DNA from: Arthrobacter sp. C9C5
GTDB taxonomy: Bacteria; Actinomycetota; Actinomycetes; Actinomycetales; Micrococcaceae
Assembly (NCBI RefSeq): GCF_013359735.1
Contig: NZ_JABFMX010000019.1
Coordinates: 23,775 to 87,774, forward strand
DNA: 64,000 nt
Direction of reading: 5' to 3'
Of this stretch, positions 57,008 to 64,000 are shown one piece after another (the stretch's first letter is position 1; each line of letters begins with the position of its first letter). Under the pieces are notes generated by a model. The model saw only the letters and a list, made by a program, of their open reading frames with translations. It was not told the DNA's origin and searched no databases. The translations under genes were made by a program, and so were the position numbers.

Positions 57008-57954
57008 GCCGCGTGGCCGCGATCGACTGCGGCACCAACTCCATCCGCCTGCTCATCGCAGATGTCGCCGCGGGCGGCGATACCCCGCCGAAGCTAACGG
57101 ACGTCGTGCGCGAGATGCGAGTCGTCAGGCTCGGCCAGGGCGTCGACGCCACCGGCGAATTCGCCCAGGACGCGCTGGACCGCACCCTCGAGGCCACCCG
57201 TGACTACGCGGAGCTGATCCGCCGCCACGGCGCCGGGAAGGTCCGCTTCGTGGCAACGTCCGCAACCCGGGACGCCCGGAACCGCCAGGTCTTCATCGAC
57301 GGGGTCCGGGAACTGCTCGGCGTCGAGCCCGAGGTGATCAGCGGCGACGAGGAAGCCGCCCTGTCCTTTGCCGGCGCCAGCAGCGTGCTGCCCTCGCGGG
57401 GCAAGGACCCGGTGCTGGTGGTGGACCTGGGCGGCGGCAGCACGGAGTTCGTGCTGGGCGACGCCGACGGAGTGATCGCCGCCAAATCGGTCGATGTCGG
57501 CTGCGTCCGGATGACCGAACGGCACTTGCAGGACGACCCGCCCACGGCGGAACAGATCGCCGCGGCGGAGGCCGACGTCGACGCCGCCATCAGCGACGCG
57601 GCACGCACGGTGCCGCTGGAGCGCGCCACCGCCGTCGTCGGCGTCGCGGGGTCCGTCACCACGATCACCGCCCACGCGTTGAAGCTGCCCGAGTACTCGC
57701 CGGCCGCCATCCACGGCACCGAACTTGGCCTGGACACTGCCCGGGCGGCCTGTACCTCGCTGCTCGAAATGACGCGGGACGACCGGGCCGCTTTGCCGTA
57801 CATGCACCCGGGTCGGGTGGACGTGATCGGCGCAGGCGGCCTTGTCTGGCGGCGCGTGCTCGAACGCATGGCGGACGTCACAGAGGGCCGCATCACGTCG
57901 GCCGTGACGAGCGAACACGATATTCTGGACGGTATTGCCCTGAGCATCAGCTAG
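57004..57954 (+). CDS. ppx: Ppx/GppA phosphatase family protein
   Basis: A 316-residue member of the exopolyphosphatase/pppGpp phosphatase family with the ASKHA ATPase-like fold: AAIDCGTNSIRLLIADV (phosphate 1), ATSATRDARNRQVFIDGV, VISGDEEAALSFAGA, VLVVDLGGGSTEFVLG (phosphate 2) and DVIGAGGLVWRRVL. The short length, without the C-terminal HD-like domains of E. coli Ppx, matches the actinobacterial Ppx1/2 group. GTG at 57004 overlaps the DUF501 stop by four bases. Confidence 0.9.
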   Translation: MSRVAAIDCGTNSIRLLIADVAAGGDTPPKLTDVVREMRVVRLGQGVDATGEFAQDALDRTLEATRDYAELIRRHGAGKVRFVATSATRDARNRQVFIDGVRELLGVEPEVISGDEEAALSFAGASSVLPSRGKDPVLVVDLGGGSTEFVLGDADGVIAAKSVDVGCVRMTERHLQDDPPTAEQIAAAEADVDAAISDAARTVPLERATAVVGVAGSVTTITAHALKLPEYSPAAIHGTELGLDTARAACTSLLEMTRDDRAALPYMHPGRVDVIGAGGLVWRRVLERMADVTEGRITSAVTSEHDILDGIALSIS

Positions 57955-58074
57955 CTCCGCGCCCGCACCGACCCACTACCGGCCCTGTCCGGCAGCGCCG
58001 GCAGGAGCGGCCGCTACCCCCTGCCGCGCGCCCAGAACGGTCGCGGCCGCAGACATACCGCCGATTGGACCCGA

Positions 58075-59574
58075 ATGACCAGAGCAAGAGCCCGGCGCCG
58101 CCGGACCGCCTCCGCGTTGATGGCCCTGGCCCTTGCCGGCGGCAGCGTCGCGGGAGCACTGTCGGCGGCCCCCGCTGCACACGCGGACAGCACCCGGGAC
58201 AAGGAGTACTGGCTCGCCGAGTCCGGCATCAAGAAGGCCTGGGCAGTCTCGAAGGGCGCCAACGTTAAAGTCGCCGTCATCGACAGCGGCGTAGACGGCA
58301 AACATCCGGACCTCAAGGGTGTGCTGACCGGGGGAACGGACGTGTCCGGAGCGGGAGCCGCGGATGGCCGGAAAAGCATCGGCGCGAAACCCGAGCACGG
58401 TACCCTGGTGGCGACCATGCTCGCCGGCCGCGGACACCAGCCGGCAAAATCGGCAAAATCCACCGCCCGGCCCTCAGCTGCAGCCGGCGTCGGCCCCGAC
58501 GGGATCGTCGGCGTCGCCCCCGAAGCCGAGATCCTCTCCGTCTCCACCTGGCTCGGCTCCGCCAACCCGGGCGGAAAGAGCGACCAGGACCAGATTCCCG
58601 CCGCGGTCCGCTGGGCCGTCGACAACGGCGCCCGCGTCATCAACATCTCGCTCGGCAGCACCTCCCCGGAGTGGCCGCAAAGCTGGGATGCGGCGTTCCT
58701 GTACGCCGAGCAGAAGGACGTCGTCATTGTCGCCGCCGCCGGCAACCGGGTGGGCGGCAACATCCAGGTAGGCGCCCCGGCGACCATCCCCGGCGTGCTG
58801 ACGGTGGCCGGCCTGAACCGCAAAGGCGTCGCCAGCATTGATTCCTCGTCCCAGGGCATCAGCATCGGCGTAGCGGCACCGGCCGAAGACCTGGTCGGCG
58901 GCCTGCCCGGCGGCGGCTACGCCGAGTGGGCGGGCACTTCGGGCGCAACCCCCATCGTTGCCGGCGTCGCTGCCCTGATCCGCTCGAAGTGGCCGGAGAT
59001 GTCCGCCAGCCAGGTCATTAACCGAATTGTCAGCACCGCGAAGGATGCCGGGCTGCCGGGCAAGGACCCGCTGTACGGCTTCGGCGTGCTGAACGCCGAG
59101 GCTGCACTCAAGGCCGACGTGCCGGAAACCACGCTGAATCCGCTGGGCTCGATCTCCGATTGGATCCGTGTCCACCGACGGGGAAACCCGGTGGGTCCCG
59201 CCCCAGCCGCCGTACCCAGCCCCTCGAGCGCGGCGCCGACCCTGCCCGAAGCCACCCTCCCGGTCGCGGAGGCTCCGTCGCCGGCCGACAGCGCCGTCCC
59301 GGCAATGGTGGTCCTCGGCTTCGGCGGGCTCTTCGTCTGCATCATCGCCGCGGCCGCCATCCAGCTGCGCCGTGCCGTCCGCGGGCCCGGCACCGCACCC
59401 GAGCCGGACCCGCGCCCCGAGCCGGGCACCGGACCCGGGCCGGGCGCCGACGCGGGCACTGCGGCGGGCCCTGACTCCGGCCCGGCAGCCGGCCCCGACG
59501 CGGCCCCCGCGGCAGGACCCCTCGACCCCGGGGCAGACACGCCGGATTCCGCCCAAAACCGGGCCCCGCAGTAG
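58075..59574 (+). CDS. S8 subtilisin-like serine protease with C-terminal anchor
   Basis: A 499-residue exported protease. A signal peptide (basic RARARRRR, hydrophobic core, AHA-D cleavage near 37) leads to a short pro-like stretch. The S8 domain follows with Asp in VAVIDSGVDGKHPDLKG, His in KPEHGTLVATMLAG, Asn in VIVAAAGNRVGG and Ser in EWAGTSGATPIVAGVAALI. After residue 355 come a Pro/Ala linker, one membrane helix (about 408-430) and a repetitive Pro/Gly/Ala cytosolic tail. The layout resembles mycosins, but no ESX secretion genes are nearby, so a general surface protease is more likely. Confidence 0.88.
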   Translation: MTRARARRRRTASALMALALAGGSVAGALSAAPAAHADSTRDKEYWLAESGIKKAWAVSKGANVKVAVIDSGVDGKHPDLKGVLTGGTDVSGAGAADGRKSIGAKPEHGTLVATMLAGRGHQPAKSAKSTARPSAAAGVGPDGIVGVAPEAEILSVSTWLGSANPGGKSDQDQIPAAVRWAVDNGARVINISLGSTSPEWPQSWDAAFLYAEQKDVVIVAAAGNRVGGNIQVGAPATIPGVLTVAGLNRKGVASIDSSSQGISIGVAAPAEDLVGGLPGGGYAEWAGTSGATPIVAGVAALIRSKWPEMSASQVINRIVSTAKDAGLPGKDPLYGFGVLNAEAALKADVPETTLNPLGSISDWIRVHRRGNPVGPAPAAVPSPSSAAPTLPEATLPVAEAPSPADSAVPAMVVLGFGGLFVCIIAAAAIQLRRAVRGPGTAPEPDPRPEPGTGPGPGADAGTAAGPDSGPAAGPDAAPAAGPLDPGADTPDSAQNRAPQ

Positions 59575-59598
59575 TTAGTGAAGTTTTTCACAAACTAC
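59571..59598. promoter_or_regulatory. Rex-type operator of ndh
   Basis: TAGTGAAGTTTTTCACAA (59576-59593) matches the redox repressor Rex consensus TTGTGAA-N4-TTCACAA except at the second base. The dyad extends outward to GTAGTT/AACTAC, giving 28 bases with one mismatched pair. It lies directly before the ndh -10 box TATTCT (59601-59606), so a bound repressor would block transcription when NADH is low. Confidence 0.75.
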
Positions 59599-59612
59599 GG
59601 TATTCTTGATCC

Positions 59613-61049
59613 ATGGCATCCACCCCTCAGCTCCAGGACCGTCCCAGGGTACTCGTCGTCGGCGGCGGGTACGTCGGCCTGTACGTAGCCCTCAAACTGC
59701 AGAAAAAGATCGCGAATGCCGGTGGCATCGTCACCCTCGTTGATCCGCTGCCCTACATGACCTACCAGCCCTTCCTGCCGGAAGTGGCCGGCGGAAACAT
59801 CGAGGCGCGTCACGCCGTCGTCTCGCACCGCAAGCACCTCAAGCAGACCGAACTGATCCAGGGCCGCGTCACCTCGATCGACCACGCCAACCGTACGGCC
59901 GTGGTGGCACCGGCTGACGGCGGCGAGAACTTCGAGACCCCCTACTTCGACGTCGTGCTGGCCGCCGGCGCGATCACCCGCACGTTCCCGATCAAGGGCC
60001 TCGCGGACAAGGGCATCGGCCTGAAGACGATCGAGGAAGCCGTCGCCCTGCGCAACGGTGTCCTCGAACGCATCGAAACCGGCTCGCTGATGACCGACCC
60101 GGCCGAGCGCGCCCGCGCCCTGACGTTCGTCGTCGTCGGCGGCGGCTTCGCCGGCATCGAGTGCATTACCGAAATGGAAGACCTGGCCCGCGCCGCGGTC
60201 AAGAACAACCCGCGCGTCAAGCAGGAGGAAGTGCGCTTCGTCCTGGTCGAGGCCATGGGCCGCATCATGCCCGAGGTCACGGCCAAGCAGGCCGAGTGGG
60301 TCGTTGAGCACCTGCGCAGCCGCGGCATCGAGGTGCTGCTCAACACCTCGCTGGACAACGCCGAGGGCTCCCTGAAGCTCATCAACCTGCCGGACAAGAC
60401 CCCGGCGCAGGAATTCGAATCCGACACCCTGGTCTGGACTGCCGGCGTGCAGGCCAACCCGATGGTCCGCTCCACCGACTTCCCGCTGGAACCCCGCGGC
60501 CGTGTCCGTGTCCTCCCGGACCTGCGCGTCTCCGGCGACGAAGGCATCATCGAAAACGCCTGGGCCGCCGGCGACATCGCGGCCGTGCCGGACCTCACCG
60601 GCAGCGGCCTGCCGGACGGCACCTGCGTCCCGAATGCCCAGCACGCGCTGCGCCAGGCCAAGCGGCTTGCCAAGAACCTGTGGGCCTCCCGCTGGGACAA
60701 GGAGCTCAAGGACTACAAGCACAAGAACCTGGGCGCCGTCGCCGGCTTCGGCGAATGGAAGGGCGTTGCCAACATCAACCTCGTCGGCCGCATCGGCCTC
60801 AAGGGCCCGCTGGCCTGGCTCGCACACCGCGGCTACCACGGCCTGGCCATGCCGACGGTCGAGCGCAAGATCCGCGTGATCTCCGGCTGGTTCTGGCAGC
60901 TCTTCCTGGGCCGCGACACCACCCAGCTGATGGACCTCGACAACCCGCGCGGCGCCTTCGTGGCCGCGGCGACGCCGGCTCCGAAGCCGGCGGCGGCTCC
61001 GGCCGCTCCGGCACCTGCCAAGGAAGCTGCCCCGGCCAACTCCAAGTAG
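59613..61049 (+). CDS. ndh: Type II NADH dehydrogenase
   Basis: A 478-residue single-subunit NADH:quinone oxidoreductase. The FAD motif RVLVVGGGYVGLYVALKLQK starts near residue 12. The NADH motif TFVVVGGGFAGIECITEMED is near 170. WAAGDIAAVPD and CVPNAQHALRQAKRLAKNL bind FAD, and the amphipathic membrane-contact region is around ISGWFWQLFLGRDTTQL. The last 35 residues are an Ala/Pro/Lys tail. ATG at 59613 lies six bases after TATTCT, so the mRNA is probably leaderless. Rex control is indicated by the operator upstream. Confidence 0.93.
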   Translation: MASTPQLQDRPRVLVVGGGYVGLYVALKLQKKIANAGGIVTLVDPLPYMTYQPFLPEVAGGNIEARHAVVSHRKHLKQTELIQGRVTSIDHANRTAVVAPADGGENFETPYFDVVLAAGAITRTFPIKGLADKGIGLKTIEEAVALRNGVLERIETGSLMTDPAERARALTFVVVGGGFAGIECITEMEDLARAAVKNNPRVKQEEVRFVLVEAMGRIMPEVTAKQAEWVVEHLRSRGIEVLLNTSLDNAEGSLKLINLPDKTPAQEFESDTLVWTAGVQANPMVRSTDFPLEPRGRVRVLPDLRVSGDEGIIENAWAAGDIAAVPDLTGSGLPDGTCVPNAQHALRQAKRLAKNLWASRWDKELKDYKHKNLGAVAGFGEWKGVANINLVGRIGLKGPLAWLAHRGYHGLAMPTVERKIRVISGWFWQLFLGRDTTQLMDLDNPRGAFVAAATPAPKPAAAPAAPAPAKEAAPANSK

Positions 61050-61061
61050 CCCGCAGCAGCC

Positions 61062-61107
61062 CGACGACGGCGGCCGTTCCCTTCCGGGGGAGCGGCCGCC
61101 GTCGTCG
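61062..61107 (+). terminator. Terminator of ndh
   Basis: A 15-bp perfect stem CGACGACGGCGGCCG (61062-61076) pairs with 61093-61107. It contains an inner CCC/GGG extension and lies 13 bases after the ndh stop. Confidence 0.8.
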
Positions 61108-61185
61108 TTGGTACCGCCGCCGGCCGCCGCCTGGATTGTTGGGCGGATTGGCCGGGGGGCGGGCCGACCTGCCTAGACTGGGCCC

Positions 61186-62163
61186 ATGACTCCCGCTGAG
61201 AAGGACCTGAATACCTTGCTGGCGACCATGCGGCCGGTGATCCGCGAGGGCGAGTATGTCTATGCGCTGTGGCCGCACGGCAAACCGCTGGCCGGCCACA
61301 TTGCGGCCGCGGTCCGGGAGGCCGAGGGTCTGACCGTGGTGCTGCCGCGGGCCGACGCCGATGCCCTGGGCCTCAAGTACGACTTCGTGGCGGCCTGGAT
61401 CACCCTCCAGGTGCATTCCTCGCTCGAAGCCATCGGACTTACTGCTGCCGTCAGTGCCGCCCTGACCGAGGCCAAGATCAGCTGCAACGTGCTGGCCGGG
61501 TTCCACCACGACCATCTGCTCGTGCCGGTGGCCGATGCCGAACGCGCCCTCGAGGTCCTCCACGAGCTCTCCGCGGACAGCCGCACCGCGAACGGCGGCG
61601 GGCAGTTGCCCGCGCCGAAGCTGGTCCTGCGCGGCGAACAGCCCGAGGACCGGCCGGCGCTCCTGGCCCTCACCGCCTCGGCCTTCTCCATCTCGCCGGT
61701 CACAGGCCTGCCGGTAGAAGGGGAACCGGAGGAAGTTGATCTCCTGCGGCGGCTCTTCGAGTGCGGGGAGTACCTGCCGGACTTCAGCATTGTCGCCGAG
61801 CTGGATGGTGAGATCGTGGGCCATGTCATCAGCACCCGGGGCCGGGCGGGGGAACTGGAGCTGCTGGGGCTGGGCCCGATCGGGGTGGTGCCACGGCTGC
61901 AGCGGCACGGAATCGGATCGGCGCTGATGAAGGAAACCATCGACCGCGCAAATGCCGCGGGGGAGCGGGGCATCGCGCTGCTCGGCAGCCCGGAGTACTA
62001 CGCGCGGTTTGGCTTCGTTCCTTCCACCTCGCTCGGCGTGCAGGCACCGGATCCGTCCTGGGGCGATCATTTCCAACTGTTGCCGTTGGCGCTCTGGCCC
62101 GGCGGGGTCAGCGGGACGTTCCGCTACGCCCAGCCCTTCGACGGGGTACCGGCCGCGTCGTAG
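61186..62163 (+). CDS. ACT-like (DUF2241) plus GNAT acetyltransferase fusion
   Basis: A 325-residue two-domain protein. Residues about 5-128 match the ACT-like DUF2241 family (LNTLLATMRPVIREGEYVYA, YDFVAAWITLQVHSSLEAIG, ISCNVLAGFHHDHLLVPV). Residues about 145-320 are a YhbS-like GNAT N-acetyltransferase with the acetyl-CoA loop VVPRLQRHGIGSALMKETID and LLGSPEYYARFGFVPST. The first domain usually senses amino acids, so ligand-controlled acetylation is possible; this is inference. TAGACT (61174-61179) six bases before the ATG indicates a leaderless transcript. Confidence 0.82.
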   Translation: MTPAEKDLNTLLATMRPVIREGEYVYALWPHGKPLAGHIAAAVREAEGLTVVLPRADADALGLKYDFVAAWITLQVHSSLEAIGLTAAVSAALTEAKISCNVLAGFHHDHLLVPVADAERALEVLHELSADSRTANGGGQLPAPKLVLRGEQPEDRPALLALTASAFSISPVTGLPVEGEPEEVDLLRRLFECGEYLPDFSIVAELDGEIVGHVISTRGRAGELELLGLGPIGVVPRLQRHGIGSALMKETIDRANAAGERGIALLGSPEYYARFGFVPSTSLGVQAPDPSWGDHFQLLPLALWPGGVSGTFRYAQPFDGVPAAS

Positions 62164-62194
62164 GGAGCCGTCGCCGGGATACCATTGACCGGGC

Positions 62195-62268
62195 GCCCCA
62201 GTAGCCCAATTGGCAGAGGCAGCGGACTTAAAATCCGCGTGTTGTGGGTTCGAGTCCCACCTGGGGCA
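62195..62268 (+). tRNA. tRNA-Leu (anticodon UAA)
   Basis: A 74-base cloverleaf: acceptor GCCCCAG/CTGGGGC, D arm GCC/GGC, anticodon stem GCGGA/TCCGC with loop CTTAAAA, and T arm GTGGG/CCCAC with TTCGAGT. The anticodon TAA is at 62229-62231. The discriminator is A and CCA is not encoded. The variable loop is only five bases (GTGTT), whereas leucine tRNAs normally carry a long variable arm. Confidence 0.9.
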
Positions 62269-62435
62269 CTTCATAATTGCCACGCCGCGCGCCACAATTG
62301 CGGCCCGCGGCCCCATGAAGCGACTCGGGGCGCCGGGCGGTGGTGGCCGCCAGACAGCCTCCCGGGCCGTCCTGACGCCAGGTACCGCACTTTTCCCGCA
62401 GGCTGATTTCCTCTATGCAACGAGTGTTATAAGGA

Positions 62436-62451
62436 TGTGACCGTAGTCACT
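62436..62451. promoter_or_regulatory. CRP/GlxR-like site
   Basis: TGTGACCGTAGTCACT fits the CRP family pattern TGTGA-N6-TCACA with one mismatch. It lies 100 bases upstream of the binding-protein gene at 62552, suggesting cAMP-dependent control of amino-acid uptake. Confidence 0.45.
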
Positions 62452-62551
62452 TATGTTCGGGCGGAAATTGCATTAGCTTGAATCTAAATCAGGAACACCT
62501 GATCTTTCGCATCAAAGGCCGTTCGCACCTTTAGATCGAGGAGATTTCTCT

Positions 62552-63904
62552 ATGACTTCACTCCCCCAGGTGGCGCCGCGCATCGCTAAGCTCACAGTGC
62601 TTAGCCTCGGCGTCGCCCTTCTGGCTACGGCCTGTGGCGGTACGTCCACGCCGTCGGCAACCACCGGTTCGGCATCCGCCCAGGCCGCAGGCATCGCGTG
62701 CCCGGCCCCGAGCGCAACCGGCGGTTCCACCACCTCGGCCAGCGCGGCAGGCTCCGTGCCCGCGTCCTCGACCACCACGGATACCCCGCTCAAGATCGGC
62801 TCGCTCCTGCCGACCACCGGTTCCCTGGCCTTCCTCGGCCCGCCCGAAATCGCCGGTGTGAACCTTGGCATCAAGGAAGTCAACGACGCCGGCGGCGTGC
62901 TCGGCAAGCCCGTCCAGGTCATCCACCGCGACTCCGGCGACACCAAGACGGACATCGCCACGCAGTCCACCACCGCATTGCTGGGCCAGGGCGTCAGCGC
63001 TATCGTCGGTGCCGCCTCTTCGGGCGTCTCCAAGACCGTGATCAACCAGATCACCGGCGCCGGCGTCATCCAGTTCTCGCCGGCCAACACCTCGCCGGAC
63101 TTCACCACGTGGGACGACAAGGGCCTCTACTGGCGCACCGCGCCGTCGGACGTCCTGCAGGGCAAGGTCCTCGGCAACTACATGGCCACCTGTGGCGCCC
63201 AGACCGTTGGCATGATCGTACTGAACGACGCTTACGGCACGGGTCTGGCTAAGAACGTCAAGTCCGCGGTGGAGGCTGCCGGCGGCAAGGTTGTCGCGGA
63301 AGAGCTCTTCAATGAAGGCGATTCCCAGTTCAGCAGCCAGGTGGACAAGGTCCTCGCCGCCAAGCCGGATGCCATTGCCCTGATCACCTTCGACCAGGCC
63401 AAGAGCATCGTCCCGCTGATGACGGGCAAGGGCATCAAGCCCACCCAGATCTTCATGGTGGACGGCAACATGTCCGACTACAGCAAGGACTTCAAGGCTG
63501 GCACCCTGAAGGGCGCCCAGGGCACCATCCCGGGCACCTTCGCCAAGGATGACTTCAAGAAGAAGCTCCTCGCGATCGATCCGGCGCTCAAGGACTTCAG
63601 CTACGCAGGCGAGTCCTACGACGCCGTGAACCTGATCGCACTGGCCTCCGAAGCTGCCAAAAGCACCAAGGGCGTGGACATCGCCAAGCAGCTCAAGGCG
63701 GTCTCCGAGGGCGGCGAGAAGTGCAACAACTACGCTTCTTGCGTCACCCTGCTCCGCAACGGCAAGGACATCGACTACGACGGCCAGTCCGGCCCCGTAA
63801 CGTTCTCCGACGCCGGCGACCCGACGGAAGCCTACATCGGCATCTACGAGTTCCAGGATGACAACAGCTACAAGCCCGTCAAGGAAGAATTCGGCAAGCT
63901 GTAA
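62552..63904 (+). CDS. Branched-chain amino-acid type ABC substrate-binding lipoprotein
   Basis: A 450-residue lipoprotein with lipobox LATAC (Cys28), a Ser/Thr/Ala-rich linker to about residue 75, and a type I periplasmic-binding fold of the LivJ group: LKIGSLLPTTGSLAFLGPPE, GVNLGIKEVNDAGGVLGKPV, GVSAIVGAASSGVSKTVINQ and SYAGESYDAVNLIALASEA. Ligands of this group include branched-chain amino acids, amides and urea. GAGGAG is eight bases before the ATG. The permease and ATPase genes expected downstream are outside the window or separated by the element at the right edge. Confidence 0.88.
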   Translation: MTSLPQVAPRIAKLTVLSLGVALLATACGGTSTPSATTGSASAQAAGIACPAPSATGGSTTSASAAGSVPASSTTTDTPLKIGSLLPTTGSLAFLGPPEIAGVNLGIKEVNDAGGVLGKPVQVIHRDSGDTKTDIATQSTTALLGQGVSAIVGAASSGVSKTVINQITGAGVIQFSPANTSPDFTTWDDKGLYWRTAPSDVLQGKVLGNYMATCGAQTVGMIVLNDAYGTGLAKNVKSAVEAAGGKVVAEELFNEGDSQFSSQVDKVLAAKPDAIALITFDQAKSIVPLMTGKGIKPTQIFMVDGNMSDYSKDFKAGTLKGAQGTIPGTFAKDDFKKKLLAIDPALKDFSYAGESYDAVNLIALASEAAKSTKGVDIAKQLKAVSEGGEKCNNYASCVTLLRNGKDIDYDGQSGPVTFSDAGDPTEAYIGIYEFQDDNSYKPVKEEFGKL

Positions 63905-63946
63905 AGCCGCTTTCCAAGACAAACAAGAGACCCCCGTCCACCCCGG

Positions 63947-64000
63947 TGAACTGGTCCCTGAAAGTTGGACTGGCTAAGTAAGAGCCTAGGCTGCGAGGGC
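63947..64000. mobile_element. Possible insertion-sequence end at the right edge
   Basis: TGAACTGGTCCCTGAAAGTT, followed by GGACTGG, begins 43 bases after the binding-protein stop. It resembles the terminal repeat of IS3-family elements, whose ends often read TGAACTG followed by C-rich sequence. No transposase is in view because the window ends 54 bases later. Tentative. Confidence 0.3.

Noticed and set aside
58075..59574. Mycosin of a type VII secretion system
   Set aside because: The protease has the mycosin-like signal, S8 domain and anchor, but no EccB/EccC/EccD, WXG100 or PE/PPE-type genes are in the window.

Overview
The window comes from a high-GC actinobacterial chromosome. The best guess is a Micrococcaceae member of the Arthrobacter/Pseudarthrobacter type. 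Supporting points are GC-rich codon third positions, a monomeric NADP isocitrate dehydrogenase, many GTG and TTG starts, several genes with a TANNNT -10 box only 6-7 nt before the start codon (leaderless transcription), and the order mazG-eno-divIC-DUF501-ppx known from Mycobacterium. The genus is inferred. There is no CRISPR array, rRNA or prophage; one tRNA is present, and a possible insertion-sequence end sits at the right edge.

Layout. 1-6.4 kb: the icd 3' end, a SRPBCC protein, a Ser/Thr kinase translationally coupled to a Lys/Ala-rich lipoprotein, a secreted Pro-rich protein and a Gfo/Idh/MocA oxidoreductase. 6.5-8.7 kb: MacB-type ABC pair. 8.9-14.2 kb: ChvE/GguAB-type sugar transporter with a ROK repressor gene upstream; matching 14-bp dyads lie at both promoters. 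14.5-20.4 kb: a lysine-degradation type cluster with a DavA-like amidase, a PucR-family regulator (opposite strand), an APC permease and a DavB-like flavin monooxygenase. 20.6-23.1 kb: gamma-carbonic anhydrase, DUF2231 protein, small methyltransferase, purU. 23.1-25.6 kb: a ZTP-type riboswitch ahead of glyA-folD, so one-carbon enzymes flank it on both strands (purU, glyA, folD). 25.7-34 kb: ABC-2 exporter, VOC protein, membrane protein, exonuclease III, trpS, 2'-5' RNA ligase-like protein, BrkB protein, alpha/beta hydrolase. 34-37.7 kb: sdhCDAB on the minus strand.

38-54 kb: manC, an M20 amidohydrolase and an ohrR-ohr-oxidoreductase peroxide module with an OhrR operator. Then comes a nucleoside uptake and salvage block: BMP lipoprotein, ABC ATPase, two permeases, cdd, deoA, two DedA proteins and add. 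The ABC system would import nucleosides; Cdd and Add deaminate them and DeoA cleaves pyrimidine deoxynucleosides. 53-58 kb: the mazG-eno-divIC-DUF501-ppx housekeeping run. 58-64 kb: a subtilase with a C-terminal anchor, ndh under a Rex-type operator, an ACT-GNAT fusion, tRNA-Leu(UAA) and a branched-chain amino-acid type binding lipoprotein.

The strongest unexplained signal is a dispersed intergenic palindrome of about 55-65 bp present at 20.5, 40.45 and 42.6 kb. Its arms carry compensatory changes, which suggests the folded or cruciform shape is conserved. Other regulatory DNA read directly from sequence includes the paired ROK operators, the Rex and OhrR sites, a dyad over the sdhC -10 box, and several strong terminators. 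I saw no multi-gene defence or secretion system that would count as clearly new.
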